Origin: Flavobacterium hibisci
GTDB lineage: Bacteria; Bacteroidota; Bacteroidia; Flavobacteriales; Flavobacteriaceae
Direction: 5' to 3'
DNA: 64,000 bases
NCBI RefSeq assembly: GCF_020026925.1
Contig: NZ_JAIQDW010000001.1
Span: 186,001-250,000 of the forward strand
How positions within the stretch are numbered: position 1 is the first letter of the stretch; each line of letters starts with the position of its first letter. The notes below the pieces were generated by a model. That model saw nothing but the letters and a program-made list of their open reading frames with translations. It did not search any database and was not told the origin of the DNA. Position numbers and translations under genes: made by a program. This document shows, one piece after another, positions 42,301-50,318 of this stretch.

Positions 42301-43704
42301 CTTCGCCCCGTTCTTATGACGGCAATGGTGGCATCACTGGGATTCCTGCCGATGGCGATGAGCAGCAGCGCAGGTGCGGAGGTTCAGAAACCGCTTGCAA
42401 CAGTTGTAATCGGAGGTCTTGTTACAGCGACATTCCTTACATTGTTTGTGCTCCCATTACTCTATATAATCTTTAACACTAAATTTGATTTTAAAGAACG
42501 ATTTAAAATGAGAAATGCAACAGCCGTACTTATACTGCTGCTTGCAGGTCTAGGATCTGCAAATGCGCAGCAGAGGATTCCAATTGACAAAGCTGTTGAA
42601 ACCGCCTTACAAAGCAATCAGCAGCTGGATATTAATAAAACTGAAATCCAAGCAGCTGGACTGAATGTAAAAACTGCCGTTGACATGCCTAAAACAGGTA
42701 TCTTTGCAGAGAATGAAGATTTAAGACCTTCAGATAAGACAGGGATTTTAAAAATAGGAATTTCTCAAAGTTTTGCATGGCCGGGTCTTTATGCCGCTAG
42801 AAAAAGCTATTTCAAGGATCAGTTGAAGTACACCCAGCTTAATACAGCTCTACTTAACGCAACGATCAAAAGAGATGTACGTACGGCATATTATAAACTT
42901 TGGTACCTTCAGGATAAACAGCTTTTATATCAGCGTCTGGACAGTATTTACACGCTCCTTTCAAAGACTGCAGAAGTGCGTTTAAAAGCCGGGGATGTCG
43001 CACAGCTGGATAAAATTGCGGCAGATGCAAAACTTCAGGAATTAAAAGCCTTTTCGGAACAGAACAAGAAAGACATGACCGTTCAGCAGCAACAGCTTAT
43101 GATGCTTCTGAACCTGAATGAATGGCTGCTTCCTTTGGAAGCACCTCTTGGTAAAGCAGAGGTAAATTTTTCTGAAAGCAACGGTATGCATCCGTTGCTA
43201 ACACTGCAGGAACAGAATGTAAAGATAGCATCTTCAAATGTTTCGATTATGAAAAACAGCAATATGCCGGAGCTTTCAGGAAGGGTTTTCAGCCAGAGGC
43301 TCTATGGGCTGGATGATCCTTATACAGGTTTTTCAGCAACTGCATCATTTCCTCTTTTCGGTGCCGTATCAGCGCATAACAAGGTAAAAGCGGCAAAAGC
43401 GGAGAAAGAAGTGCAGGAGAAAAATCTTGTATATCAGACTCAGCTTCTCCAGACCCAGAAGGCTTCTTCTGCAGCGGAAATTGAAAAGAACCTTTCGCTT
43501 CTGAATTTTTATGAGACCTCTGGACTTAAGCAGTCGGAAGATATTATAAAAGCTTCAACTCTAAGCTACCGCTCGGGTGAAATCAGTTTTGCGGAACTTG
43601 GACAATTTTTAAGCCAGGCTGTTGGGATCCGCCAGAACTATCTTGATGTTTTAAATCAATTTAACCTTTCAGCGGTGCAGTTTGATTATTTCAATAATAA
43701 ATAA
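39388..43704 (+). CDS. CusA/CzcA heavy-metal RND pump fused to TolC-like outer-membrane protein
   Basis: A 1438-residue fusion. Residues 1-1040 are a complete heavy-metal RND pump with 12 membrane segments and two periplasmic loops (VDGAVIVVEA in TM4, FGVAVLNGIVLIGTF in TM10-11 region). Residues 1041-1438 are a TolC/CusC-type outer-membrane factor. The join is MRNATAVLILLLAGLGSANA plus QQ, an apparently intact signal peptide inside the chain, suggesting the chain is cut after membrane insertion. The start is GTG at 39388 (then LDSIIKFSIKNK), matching the usual N-terminus of the family. The adaptor gene follows at 43765. Metal could be Cu(I)/Ag(I) or Zn/Co/Cd; the pump type is firm, the metal is not. 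Confidence 0.93.
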   Translation: MLDSIIKFSIKNKIIIGLMTLVLIIWGAWSATKLPIDAVPDITNNQVQIITACPTLAGQEVEQLVTFPIEQSIATVPKIEEIRSISRFGLSVITVVFDDETDIYFARQLISERLKEAVDRIPQGIGTPEMAPVSTGLGEVYQYIIHPKKGSKNKYNAKDLRTMQDWIVARQLYGTPGIAEVNSFGGELKQYEVAVNPDRLRAMGVSIPDIFTALEKNNQNTGGAYIDKKPNAYFIRGIGLVTSLDDVKKIVVKNTGAAPVYVSDVAEVRFGNAVRYGALTFNGEVDAVGGVVMMLKGENSNEVVKRIKEKLPTIQKSLPDDIVIEPYLDRTDLVGRAISTVEKNLVEGALIVIFVLVLFLGNFRAGLIVASAIPLAMLFALGLMNVFGVSANLMSLGAIDFGLIVDGAVIVVEATLHHLAMRKSLKNLTQDEMDDEVFESASKIRTSAAFGEIIILIVYIPILTLVGVEGKMFRPMAQTVGFAIFGALILSLTYIPMMCALFLSKKPQHKETFSDKMMNRIQSVYQPLLQKVIDFKYAVVGATVLIFFAAVFFFTRMGGEFIPQLQEGDFAFHCILPQGSSLNQSIETSMQASRIIKKFDEVKMVVGKTGAAEVPTDPMPPEASDLMVVLKPQKEWKSGRTYDELAEAISEELEVIPGVFFEKNQPIQMRFNELMTGIRQDVAVKIFGENLDTLSQYAKEVGAVIQSIPGATSPQIERVSGLPQINIEYDRTRIANYGLTIEDVNGVVSTAFAGKSTGQVYENERRFDLVVRLDSVHRTSIDDVSNLMIPTNTGIQVPLSQVAKIDYKLGPAQISREAGKRRIVIGFNVAGRDVQSVVQDIQKKLAEKVKLPPGYYFTYGGQFENLQAASARLMIAVPVSLLLIFGLLYFTFRSFKQAMLIFTAIPMSAIGGIFALMLRGMPFSISAGIGFIALFGVAVLNGIVLIGTFNQLEKEDMDNIFERVKEGTITRLRPVLMTAMVASLGFLPMAMSSSAGAEVQKPLATVVIGGLVTATFLTLFVLPLLYIIFNTKFDFKERFKMRNATAVLILLLAGLGSANAQQRIPIDKAVETALQSNQQLDINKTEIQAAGLNVKTAVDMPKTGIFAENEDLRPSDKTGILKIGISQSFAWPGLYAARKSYFKDQLKYTQLNTALLNATIKRDVRTAYYKLWYLQDKQLLYQRLDSIYTLLSKTAEVRLKAGDVAQLDKIAADAKLQELKAFSEQNKKDMTVQQQQLMMLLNLNEWLLPLEAPLGKAEVNFSESNGMHPLLTLQEQNVKIASSNVSIMKNSNMPELSGRVFSQRLYGLDDPYTGFSATASFPLFGAVSAHNKVKAAKAEKEVQEKNLVYQTQLLQTQKASSAAEIEKNLSLLNFYETSGLKQSEDIIKASTLSYRSGEISFAELGQFLSQAVGIRQNYLDVLNQFNLSAVQFDYFNNK

Positions 43705-43715
43705 ATAATGTAAAA

Positions 43716-43742
43716 CCTGTGGGAGATACATAATCTCACAGG
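43716..43742. other. Hairpin between the pump and adaptor genes
   Basis: Arms CCTGT-GG-GAGAT and ATCTC-ACAGG pair over 10 bp with a 2-nt bulge around a 5-nt loop. It lies 12 nt after the cusA-tolC stop. No T-run follows, so it may tune mRNA stability or the expression ratio of pump and adaptor. Confidence 0.5.
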
Positions 43743-43764
43743 GTAATTTTAAAATAGAGTATAA

Positions 43765-45054
43765 ATGAAAGTCAAAATTCAATTATTAATCGCGGTTGCG
43801 GCGATATTCTCACTTGTAAGCTGTGGGCAAAAAAGCAATGCAAGCGAAAACGGAGCCAAAACTGAACAGGCAGAAGGAGCAAAAGAAGAAGGACATGGTG
43901 AGGAAGAAGCTGCGGTAATTGCCGTATTAACCCAGGATCAGATTAAAGCTGTTGGGATAACACTGGGAACTATTGAGAGCAAAAATCTAACTGCTGCAAT
44001 AAAAGCCAACGGGGCTTTGAGAGTTCCTAATAATAATAAAGCAAATGCTACATCATTATATGGTGGAGTAATTAAAACCCTAAAGGTACAGCTGGGAGAC
44101 CATGTACGCAAAGGGCAGGTTATAGCAACTATTGAGAATCCGCAGTTTATCCAGCAGCAGGAAGAATACATTACAATCAACAGCAGAATTATCAACGCAG
44201 AGCAGGAACTGCAGCGCCAGCGAGATCTTCAGGCAGGAAATGCAGGAGCACTAAAAAACCTGCAAAATGCAACTGCAGAAGTAAATGCGCTTCGTGCACG
44301 CAAAGCGTCACTGCAGAAACAGATCCAGCTTATGGGAATCAATCCGGCGACTGTATCTGCGTCGAATTTAAGGTCGGCATTAACAGTTACAAGTCCGGTT
44401 ACTGGTACAGTAAGTGCAGAATTTGCTAAAATTGGAAGCTACGTGGATGTTTCTTCTCCTGTTGTGGAGATTGTTGACAATCAGCTGATCCACTTAGACC
44501 TTCAGGTGTTTGAGAAAGATCTGCCTATGATAAAGGTAGGGCAGATCGTAAACTTTACACTGACTAACAATCCTACTGCTTCTTATACGGCAAAGGTTTT
44601 TAATATTGGTTCTTCTTTTGAAAATGAAAGCAAGACTGTGGCAGTTCACTGTACTGTTACAGGGAACAAAACAGGACTTATTGATGGAATGAATATTACA
44701 GCAATGGTTAGTGTTGGTACAGCTCTTACAACTGCAGTTCCAAATGATGCCATTGCAGAGGCAGACGGTAAATTCTACATCTTTGTTAAAACAGATAAAA
44801 AACCTGAAGAGCACGAAGAAGCAGAAGGCGGGGAAGGAGCCGAAGCTGGCGAAAAGCATAGCCCGGAAGAGGAAAAGAAAATTGCTGCAACAAGCATGAA
44901 CTTCGAAAAAGTCGAGGTTAATAAGGGTGTTTCAGAGGTTGGATACACTGCGGTGACCCCTGTTAAGGAAATACCTGCAGGAACGCCAATTGTGACCAAG
45001 GGCACTTTTTTCGTCAATGCCAAACTAAGTAATTCGGGAGAGCACGAACACTAG
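43765..45054 (+). CDS. CusB-type periplasmic adaptor lipoprotein
   Basis: A 429-residue membrane-fusion protein joining the RND pump to the outer-membrane channel. The lipoprotein signal is FSLVSC (Cys20). Barrel-sandwich (lipoyl) halves surround a coiled-coil hairpin (about 130-195, QQQEEYITINSRIINAEQEL), followed by beta-barrel and membrane-proximal domains. His/Glu-rich stretches occur after the signal (EEGHGEEE), in a C-terminal loop (HEEAEGGEGAEAGEKHSP) and at the end (GEHEH), likely metal-binding. It forms an operon with the CusA-TolC gene. Confidence 0.93.
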   Translation: MKVKIQLLIAVAAIFSLVSCGQKSNASENGAKTEQAEGAKEEGHGEEEAAVIAVLTQDQIKAVGITLGTIESKNLTAAIKANGALRVPNNNKANATSLYGGVIKTLKVQLGDHVRKGQVIATIENPQFIQQQEEYITINSRIINAEQELQRQRDLQAGNAGALKNLQNATAEVNALRARKASLQKQIQLMGINPATVSASNLRSALTVTSPVTGTVSAEFAKIGSYVDVSSPVVEIVDNQLIHLDLQVFEKDLPMIKVGQIVNFTLTNNPTASYTAKVFNIGSSFENESKTVAVHCTVTGNKTGLIDGMNITAMVSVGTALTTAVPNDAIAEADGKFYIFVKTDKKPEEHEEAEGGEGAEAGEKHSPEEEKKIAATSMNFEKVEVNKGVSEVGYTAVTPVKEIPAGTPIVTKGTFFVNAKLSNSGEHEH

Positions 45055-45188
45055 AAATATCAAGAATTTATTGCAGGCTCCTGTTTGACATTGATTAACT
45101 ATGAATGTAAAGAATTACCCCCTTACTTCTTTAATTCCTAGTTCTCGATTCAGGGCCTGCATCAATTTAAAGTACTTTTTATAATAGC

Positions 45189-45202
45189 AATACGTACGTA
45201 TT
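45189..45202. promoter_or_regulatory. Perfect 14-bp palindrome upstream of the Fur-family gene
   Basis: AATACGTACGTATT reads the same on both strands and lies 114 bp before the ATG at 45316. A second 10-bp palindrome (45250-45259) is closer to the gene. Either could be a repressor operator; there is no direct proof. Confidence 0.4.
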
Positions 45203-45315
45203 TAATTGTTAAAAATTAAACCAATTAGCTGAGGTTAAAAATAAGCTTCGTAAATTTACTAGAGTAGGTGCCGAATGCAAATATTTCCGGTTTTCTTTTT
45301 AAAGTGAAAATTTAT

Positions 45316-45732
45316 ATGAAAAAAGTAACAGAAGCCGTCTTTGAAAGTAAAAAGATACGTCTCACAACGATGCGTATCCTAATCTATGAATATCTGGAAA
45401 CCGTTACGGCTGCGCTATCTCTGGCAGAAATTGAGAAATTTTTTCATAAGGCAGATAAAGTAACAATTTACAGGACTCTTCAGACATTTCAGGAGAAAGG
45501 CTTGGTTCATAAAATCCTTGACGAAAATGTCGTTAAGTACAAACTTTGCGCGGACTCTTGCGGTGAAGATTACCACAATGACAGACACCTTCACTTTTAC
45601 TGTAAAAAGTGCAATGAGACAACCTGCAGAGATGAAATTATTCTGCCCAAAAGCTTGGAAGAAAGTTTTCAAATTGATGAGGTGCAGATATTAGTAAAAG
45701 GAATATGTGAGAAATGCCTAAAATCAGTTTAG
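45316..45732 (+). CDS. Fur-family metalloregulator
   Basis: A 138-residue Fur/Zur-type repressor. The N-terminal winged helix contains DKVTIYRTLQTF as recognition helix, and the C-terminal dimerization domain has HLHFYCKKCNETTC with a final CEKC, so two CxxC-type pairs can hold structural zinc. Metal type (Zn, Fe or other) cannot be told. The frame is open to 45268, but the ATG at 45316 gives the expected N-terminus (MKKVTEAVFESKKIRLT). It stands between the Cus efflux operon and the bestrophin/MgtC/P-ATPase genes and could control either. Confidence 0.9.
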   Translation: MKKVTEAVFESKKIRLTTMRILIYEYLETVTAALSLAEIEKFFHKADKVTIYRTLQTFQEKGLVHKILDENVVKYKLCADSCGEDYHNDRHLHFYCKKCNETTCRDEIILPKSLEESFQIDEVQILVKGICEKCLKSV

Positions 45733-45796
45733 ATAAAAGAATAATTAGGAGTAGAGAATTTAAAGAGAAATTGTTGAATTTTTATTACCAAATTAA

Positions 45797-46678
45797 ATGT
45801 TGTTAGATAAAAAAATATCAGTTATATATTTTCTTAAACAGATTAAGTCTCAGATAATTCTCATTGTGGTATTTGCAGTGGCAATAGGCCTTCTGGATAT
45901 GATGCCTGTATTCAAGGAGATAGCCCTCCCCCTTAGTATTCCTGCTTTGGTGGGAACTGTAGTTTCACTGCTGCTTGCCTTTAGGACAGCCCAATCCTAT
46001 GAGAGATGGTGGGAAGCAAGAACGGTGTGGGGAGCGATAGTGAATGATTCCCGCACTTTGATCAGACAGGTAACGCAGTTCACTTCAAAAGATAATAAAC
46101 AAATTGCAGATCAATTTACGGAAAGACAGATTATCTGGGTTTATGCCCTTGGTGAAGCGCTTCGCAGAAAGCCTTTTTCCCCAAAGGTTTTGACCTATCT
46201 TAATTTTCATAAGATAAATGGAGGCAATATTCCAAATGCACTTCTTGACAAACATTCCGATGATATTGCCCTTCTGGAACAGAAGGGAATCATTTCAGAT
46301 TTTAAACAGGTGCAGTTAAATGAGACGCTTGCCAGATTATGTGACAGCATGGGTAAATGTGAGCGAATTAAAAACACCGTTTTTCCTAAATCTTACAGTC
46401 TTCTGGTACATACCCTGATATATGTTTTTGCTGCCATACTTCCTTTCGGGCTTGAAGATTCCCAACTGGCAGTAGAAGTCCTTATCACAATCCTGATTCC
46501 CCTGTTGTTCATTTCAATTGAGAAAACTGCAATTATCATGCAGGATCCATTTGAAAATACACCAGTCGACACGCCGATGACTTCACTTGCCCAGACCATT
46601 GAGATCAATCTTCTTGAAATGACAGGTGCGCAGGAAATTCCTGTAAAACCTAAGAATAATGAGTATTTCGAGATGTAA
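45797..46678 (+). CDS. Bestrophin-family anion channel
   Basis: A 293-residue membrane protein of the bestrophin/UPF0187 family, which form pentameric chloride-type channels. Diagnostic is LLLAFRTAQSYERWWEARTV near residue 60. Hydrophobic segments occur near 15-40, 45-65, 205-225 and 230-250. It has no signal peptide. It precedes an MgtC-like gene by 28 bp, with a P-type ATPase further on, suggesting an ion-homeostasis cluster. The transported ion here is not known. Confidence 0.88.
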   Translation: MLLDKKISVIYFLKQIKSQIILIVVFAVAIGLLDMMPVFKEIALPLSIPALVGTVVSLLLAFRTAQSYERWWEARTVWGAIVNDSRTLIRQVTQFTSKDNKQIADQFTERQIIWVYALGEALRRKPFSPKVLTYLNFHKINGGNIPNALLDKHSDDIALLEQKGIISDFKQVQLNETLARLCDSMGKCERIKNTVFPKSYSLLVHTLIYVFAAILPFGLEDSQLAVEVLITILIPLLFISIEKTAIIMQDPFENTPVDTPMTSLAQTIEINLLEMTGAQEIPVKPKNNEYFEM

Positions 46679-46706
46679 ATTATTATTAATCTAAAATTAG
46701 CCTGCT

Positions 46707-47162
46707 ATGGATATCGAGTTTGAACTGCTGCTTTCTGCCAAATTACTGCTTGCTGTTATTCTTGGGGGAATTATTGGTCTTGAAAGGGAACGCGAGCAAC
46801 AGAATTCGGGAGTAAGAACCTTTGCCTGCATATGTGTCGCGTCGTGCCTTTTCGTCTCGATTTCGGCGCATTTGACCGCCGATAAATCGGCAATTGCCAG
46901 AATGCTGGCTGCAATTGCGACAGGACTTGGATTCATAGGTGCAGGACTAATTTTCAGGGATGATAAAAATCTGCCTAAAGGACTCACTACCGCATCTGGT
47001 CTGTGGACCACATCGGCAGTGGGAATGGCTATTGCACTTAACATGTTTGTCATTGCTGTGGCGGCGACCCTTATAATACTGCTTATTTTCACCATAAATC
47101 AGTTTCCATGGTACAGAAGATTAGTAGACAGATTGATTAAGAGTAAAAAGAGGACTAACTGA
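46707..47162 (+). CDS. MgtC/SapB-family membrane protein
   Basis: A 151-residue protein with the MgtC hydrophobic domain: AKLLLAVILGGIIGLERERE (conserved GLERE), then SGVRTFACICVASCLF and GFIGAGLIFRDD. It has four to five membrane segments and lacks the soluble C-terminal domain of MgtC. MgtC proteins modulate F-type ATP synthase and aid growth at low magnesium in some bacteria; the role of short forms is unclear. It lies between the bestrophin and P-ATPase genes in the same orientation. Confidence 0.88.
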   Translation: MDIEFELLLSAKLLLAVILGGIIGLEREREQQNSGVRTFACICVASCLFVSISAHLTADKSAIARMLAAIATGLGFIGAGLIFRDDKNLPKGLTTASGLWTTSAVGMAIALNMFVIAVAATLIILLIFTINQFPWYRRLVDRLIKSKKRTN

Positions 47163-47242
47163 ACCAATGTATTTCCTTTTATAGGTATCACAATCTTATG
47201 GACAACGATACCGTATTTTTTAACCTTATAAATTAAAATAAC

Positions 47243-49306
47243 ATGGAACACAAACATAAATATGATAAAGACGGAAAGCAAATCTGCTGTACTCAGACAG
47301 AGAAAGTGTATGTTAAGGCAGGTGCAAAGGAATTGCTGAAGGGCCATAGTGAAAATGACGGCCATAATCACGCGCACACTAAAGACGACGGACACAACCA
47401 TGCCCATAGTGATGATGACGGACACGACCACAGCAATGTAGAAGGAGGTCCTTTCAAAATGTTCCTTCCTTCCATCATTTCGCTGGTTATGCTGCTTCTG
47501 GCGATTGCTTTTGACAACTGGATAAAACTGCCTTGGTTTTCGGGTGCGGTCAGGTTTGTATGGTATCTTGTTGCCTACCTTATTGTCGGTTTTCCGGTAA
47601 TCAAGGATGCTTTTAAAAGTATCACAAAAGGCGAAGTATTCTCAGAATTCCTGCTTATGAGTATAGCTACAGTAGGAGCATTCATTATTAAAGAATACCC
47701 CGAAGGTGTCGCCGTTATGCTTTTTTATGCAGTAGGAGAGGTATTCCAGACACTTGCCGTTTCCAGAGCGCAGAGAAATATCAAAAGCCTTTTGGACCAG
47801 AGGCCTGATGAAGTGACTATACTTGTTGACGGAAAGCCTAAAACGGTAAAAGCGGAAGAAGCTGGCATTGGTGATATTATCCAATTAAAACCAGGTGAAA
47901 AATTAGGGCTTGACGGAGAACTGTTAACAGACGGTGCATCTTTTAATACTGCTGCACTTACCGGAGAGAGCAAGCCTGATACCAAATCAAAAGGAGAGAC
48001 GGTTCTGGCAGGAATGATCAATTTAAATGTTGCGGCACAGGTAAAAGTCACTGCAGCTTATACAGAAAGCAAACTGAGCCGAATACTGGAGCTTGTTCAG
48101 AATGCGACAGCCCAAAAAGCGCCTACAGAGCTTTTTATAAGACGATTTGCAAAAGTTTATACGCCGATTGTTGTTTTTCTGGCTATAGGCATCTGTCTGC
48201 TGCCTTACTTCTTTGTAGACAATTATGACTTTAACAGCTGGCTTTACAGAGCCCTTGTATTTCTTGTTATTTCCTGTCCTTGTGCACTGGTGATTTCAAT
48301 ACCCCTTGGTTATTTTGGTGGAATCGGTGCAGCAAGCCGAAACGGCATATTATTCAAGGGAAGTAATTTCCTGGATGTAATGGCTTCGATCCAGAACGTG
48401 GTCATGGATAAAACAGGTACTATGACCGAGGGGGTCTTTAAGGTTCAGGAAACGGTTTTCAAACCGGAGTTTGATAAGGACGAAATTTTAAGAATGGTCA
48501 ATGCTGTGGAGAGCCAGAGCTCTCATCCTGTTGCCACTGCAATCCATGAATTTGTTGGTGAAGTTGACAGTTCCATTAAGCTGGAAAGCACCGAAGAGAT
48601 TGCAGGCCACGGACTGAAAGCTGTAATCAACGGCAAAGAACTGCTTGCAGGTAATTTCAAGCTTATGGATAAGTTCTCCATCAGTTATGATGTTGATCCC
48701 GCTTCTATAGTTTATACTACAATTGCAGTAAGCTACGACAAAAAATATGTCGGTTATATAACAATAGCCGATAGTATTAAGGAAGACTCACAGCTGACAA
48801 TCGATCTTCTTCATAAGCTGAACATTAAAGCAACAATGCTGAGCGGTGATAAGGGCAGTGTCGTAAAATTTGTTGCTGATAAATTGGGAATCGACAATGC
48901 TTACGGAGACCTATTGCCTGAAGATAAGGTAAACAAAGTCAAGGAAATCAAGGCGCAGTATGGAACTGTAGCCTTTGTCGGCGACGGAGTGAATGATGCC
49001 CCTGTTGTTGCTTTGAGTGATGCCGGAATCGCGATGGGGGGACTTGGAAGTGATGCGACTATTGAAACGGCAGATGTTGTTATTCAGGATGATAAACCGT
49101 CCAAAATACCAATGGCAATAAATATTGGCAAGCAGACAAAGAAAATCGTCTGGCAGAATATTACACTTGCATTTGTTGTCAAAGGTATAGTCCTCATTCT
49201 GGGAGCCGGCGGACTTGCCACGATGTGGGAAGCGGTATTTGCCGATGTTGGTGTATCGCTTATTGCGATCTTAAACGCGGTACGCATTCAGAAAATGAAA
49301 TTCTAA
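47243..49306 (+). CDS. P1B-type heavy-metal ATPase (Zn/Cd/Co type)
   Basis: A 687-residue metal-exporting ATPase. The N-terminal region is His/Asp-rich (HNHAHTKDDGHNHAHSDDDG) in place of a CxxC metal domain. Eight membrane segments include SCPCAL (Cys345-Pro-Cys347); the actuator has TGESKP, and the phosphorylation site is Asp389 (MDKTGTMTEG). GDGVNDAP closes the P-domain. The CPC motif with a distal Asp in the last span (WEAVFADVGVSLIAILNA) indicates a ZntA/CadA-like Zn2+, Cd2+ or Co2+ exporter rather than a copper one. It is last in the cluster after bestrophin and MgtC. Confidence 0.93.
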   Translation: MEHKHKYDKDGKQICCTQTEKVYVKAGAKELLKGHSENDGHNHAHTKDDGHNHAHSDDDGHDHSNVEGGPFKMFLPSIISLVMLLLAIAFDNWIKLPWFSGAVRFVWYLVAYLIVGFPVIKDAFKSITKGEVFSEFLLMSIATVGAFIIKEYPEGVAVMLFYAVGEVFQTLAVSRAQRNIKSLLDQRPDEVTILVDGKPKTVKAEEAGIGDIIQLKPGEKLGLDGELLTDGASFNTAALTGESKPDTKSKGETVLAGMINLNVAAQVKVTAAYTESKLSRILELVQNATAQKAPTELFIRRFAKVYTPIVVFLAIGICLLPYFFVDNYDFNSWLYRALVFLVISCPCALVISIPLGYFGGIGAASRNGILFKGSNFLDVMASIQNVVMDKTGTMTEGVFKVQETVFKPEFDKDEILRMVNAVESQSSHPVATAIHEFVGEVDSSIKLESTEEIAGHGLKAVINGKELLAGNFKLMDKFSISYDVDPASIVYTTIAVSYDKKYVGYITIADSIKEDSQLTIDLLHKLNIKATMLSGDKGSVVKFVADKLGIDNAYGDLLPEDKVNKVKEIKAQYGTVAFVGDGVNDAPVVALSDAGIAMGGLGSDATIETADVVIQDDKPSKIPMAINIGKQTKKIVWQNITLAFVVKGIVLILGAGGLATMWEAVFADVGVSLIAILNAVRIQKMKF

Positions 49307-49569
49307 GAAAAGAAAGGCAAGAGTTTCTAAATTCTACATTTTAAAAATCCTAATTTTTTTGCTGCCGGCCAAATGAAATCCTTAACCGGATATTCAGTTG
49401 GTCAGGACAGCAAGGTCTAGGCTTGCCTAATTTCAATGGGTCTAATCTTTTAAAAAGCAACCTGCAGACGTAAAATGCTACATATTAAACAGACAGTTTT
49501 ACCGGTAGCTGCCATTGCACGATAGCTAATGCTACAGGTTTAAAACTCTCATTTTGAATTTTACTGGAA

Positions 49570-49848
49570 ATGAAAAAAAGGAATAAAAAATATTATCCAA
49601 ATGTGCAGAAAACAGGAAGAATGCAGAAGGGAAAGCCTGTAAAAAAGAAAAATAAATTTTCCGTTGTAAATATTGGAAAGACTATTATTCTTGTAATTCT
49701 GGGACTTGCTATGGTTGTTGGAATTATCATCAGAGCCCGGCATTTTATTTTGTATCACCTGATGAGTAAGCCAGAGGAGAAAACTATCAAAACGATACCC
49801 GCCAAAGAGGGCAAACCCAATACTTTGAAAAAAAATGGAAGCGACTAA
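49570..49848 (+). CDS. Small basic single-span membrane protein, unknown
   Basis: A 92-residue protein that I do not recognise. It begins with a very Lys/Arg-rich stretch (MKKRNKKYYPNVQKTG) followed by one membrane segment (about 36-55, KTIILVILGLAMVVGIII) and a hydrophilic tail with several Lys and Pro. The positive-inside rule would put the N-terminus in the cytoplasm. It follows the P-ATPase gene after 263 bp that show no gene. It could be a real small membrane protein; function is unknown. Confidence 0.5.
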   Translation: MKKRNKKYYPNVQKTGRMQKGKPVKKKNKFSVVNIGKTIILVILGLAMVVGIIIRARHFILYHLMSKPEEKTIKTIPAKEGKPNTLKKNGSD

Positions 49849-49971
49849 AATTAAAGCAGAAAAGGTTAAATAGTTAATTCCCGGCCGCAGTTTCTACAGG
49901 ACTGTGACAATTTTTATTTTAGAATATCATTTACAAAACTGTCTGTTTTATTGACCTAAGACAAATTGAAT

Positions 49972-50196
49972 ATGAAAAGAAATGTAAATATTTCGGGTCT
50001 GGTTCTTCAAATTCTTCAGGATAACAGAGGAAGATTATTTAAGCTTGATGAGCTGGTCCAGATTATTTATCCCTCAGACGGAAAAGGGCAGGAGAAGGAA
50101 AATCAAGCAATTATCCTAGATATCCTTATATTTTTGGACGATCAGAAAATGCTTGTATTGGATTTTGAAACCGATGAAAGTTCAATACCTTTATAA
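49972..50196 (+). CDS. Small winged-helix-like protein, unknown
   Basis: A 74-residue protein with no named family known to me. The pattern of two helices, a helix-turn-helix-like segment (KLDELVQIIYPSDGKG) and a closing beta-pair (DQKMLVLDF) suggests a small winged helix. It could bind DNA or protein. The ATG at 49972 is preferred over an upstream TTG at 49966. It ends about 120 bp before the convergent DAG-kinase-like gene. Confidence 0.5.
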   Translation: MKRNVNISGLVLQILQDNRGRLFKLDELVQIIYPSDGKGQEKENQAIILDILIFLDDQKMLVLDFETDESSIPL

Positions 50197-50273
50197 TTGT
50201 CCATTACACAAATACGGGAGGCAGGAATTGTATTTTCAATTCTGGCTGTTTGAGAAAAATATTTCCTAGATAA

Positions 50274-50291
50274 CCTTCCCCGTAGGGAAGG
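50274..50291. terminator. Hairpin between convergent genes
   Basis: Perfect 7-bp arms CCTTCCC and GGGAAGG enclose a 4-nt CGTA loop. It lies between the plus-strand small gene (ends 50196) and the minus-strand kinase gene (ends 50319). Neither side has a long T-run, so termination strength is uncertain. Confidence 0.45.
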
Positions 50292-50318
50292 AAAATCTGA
50301 AAAATCCAAACTAAATCT

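Noticed and set aside
49307..49569. Partial inverted matches between P-ATPase gene and the small membrane protein gene
   Set aside because: The arms are interrupted and far apart, so no convincing hairpin or terminator results.
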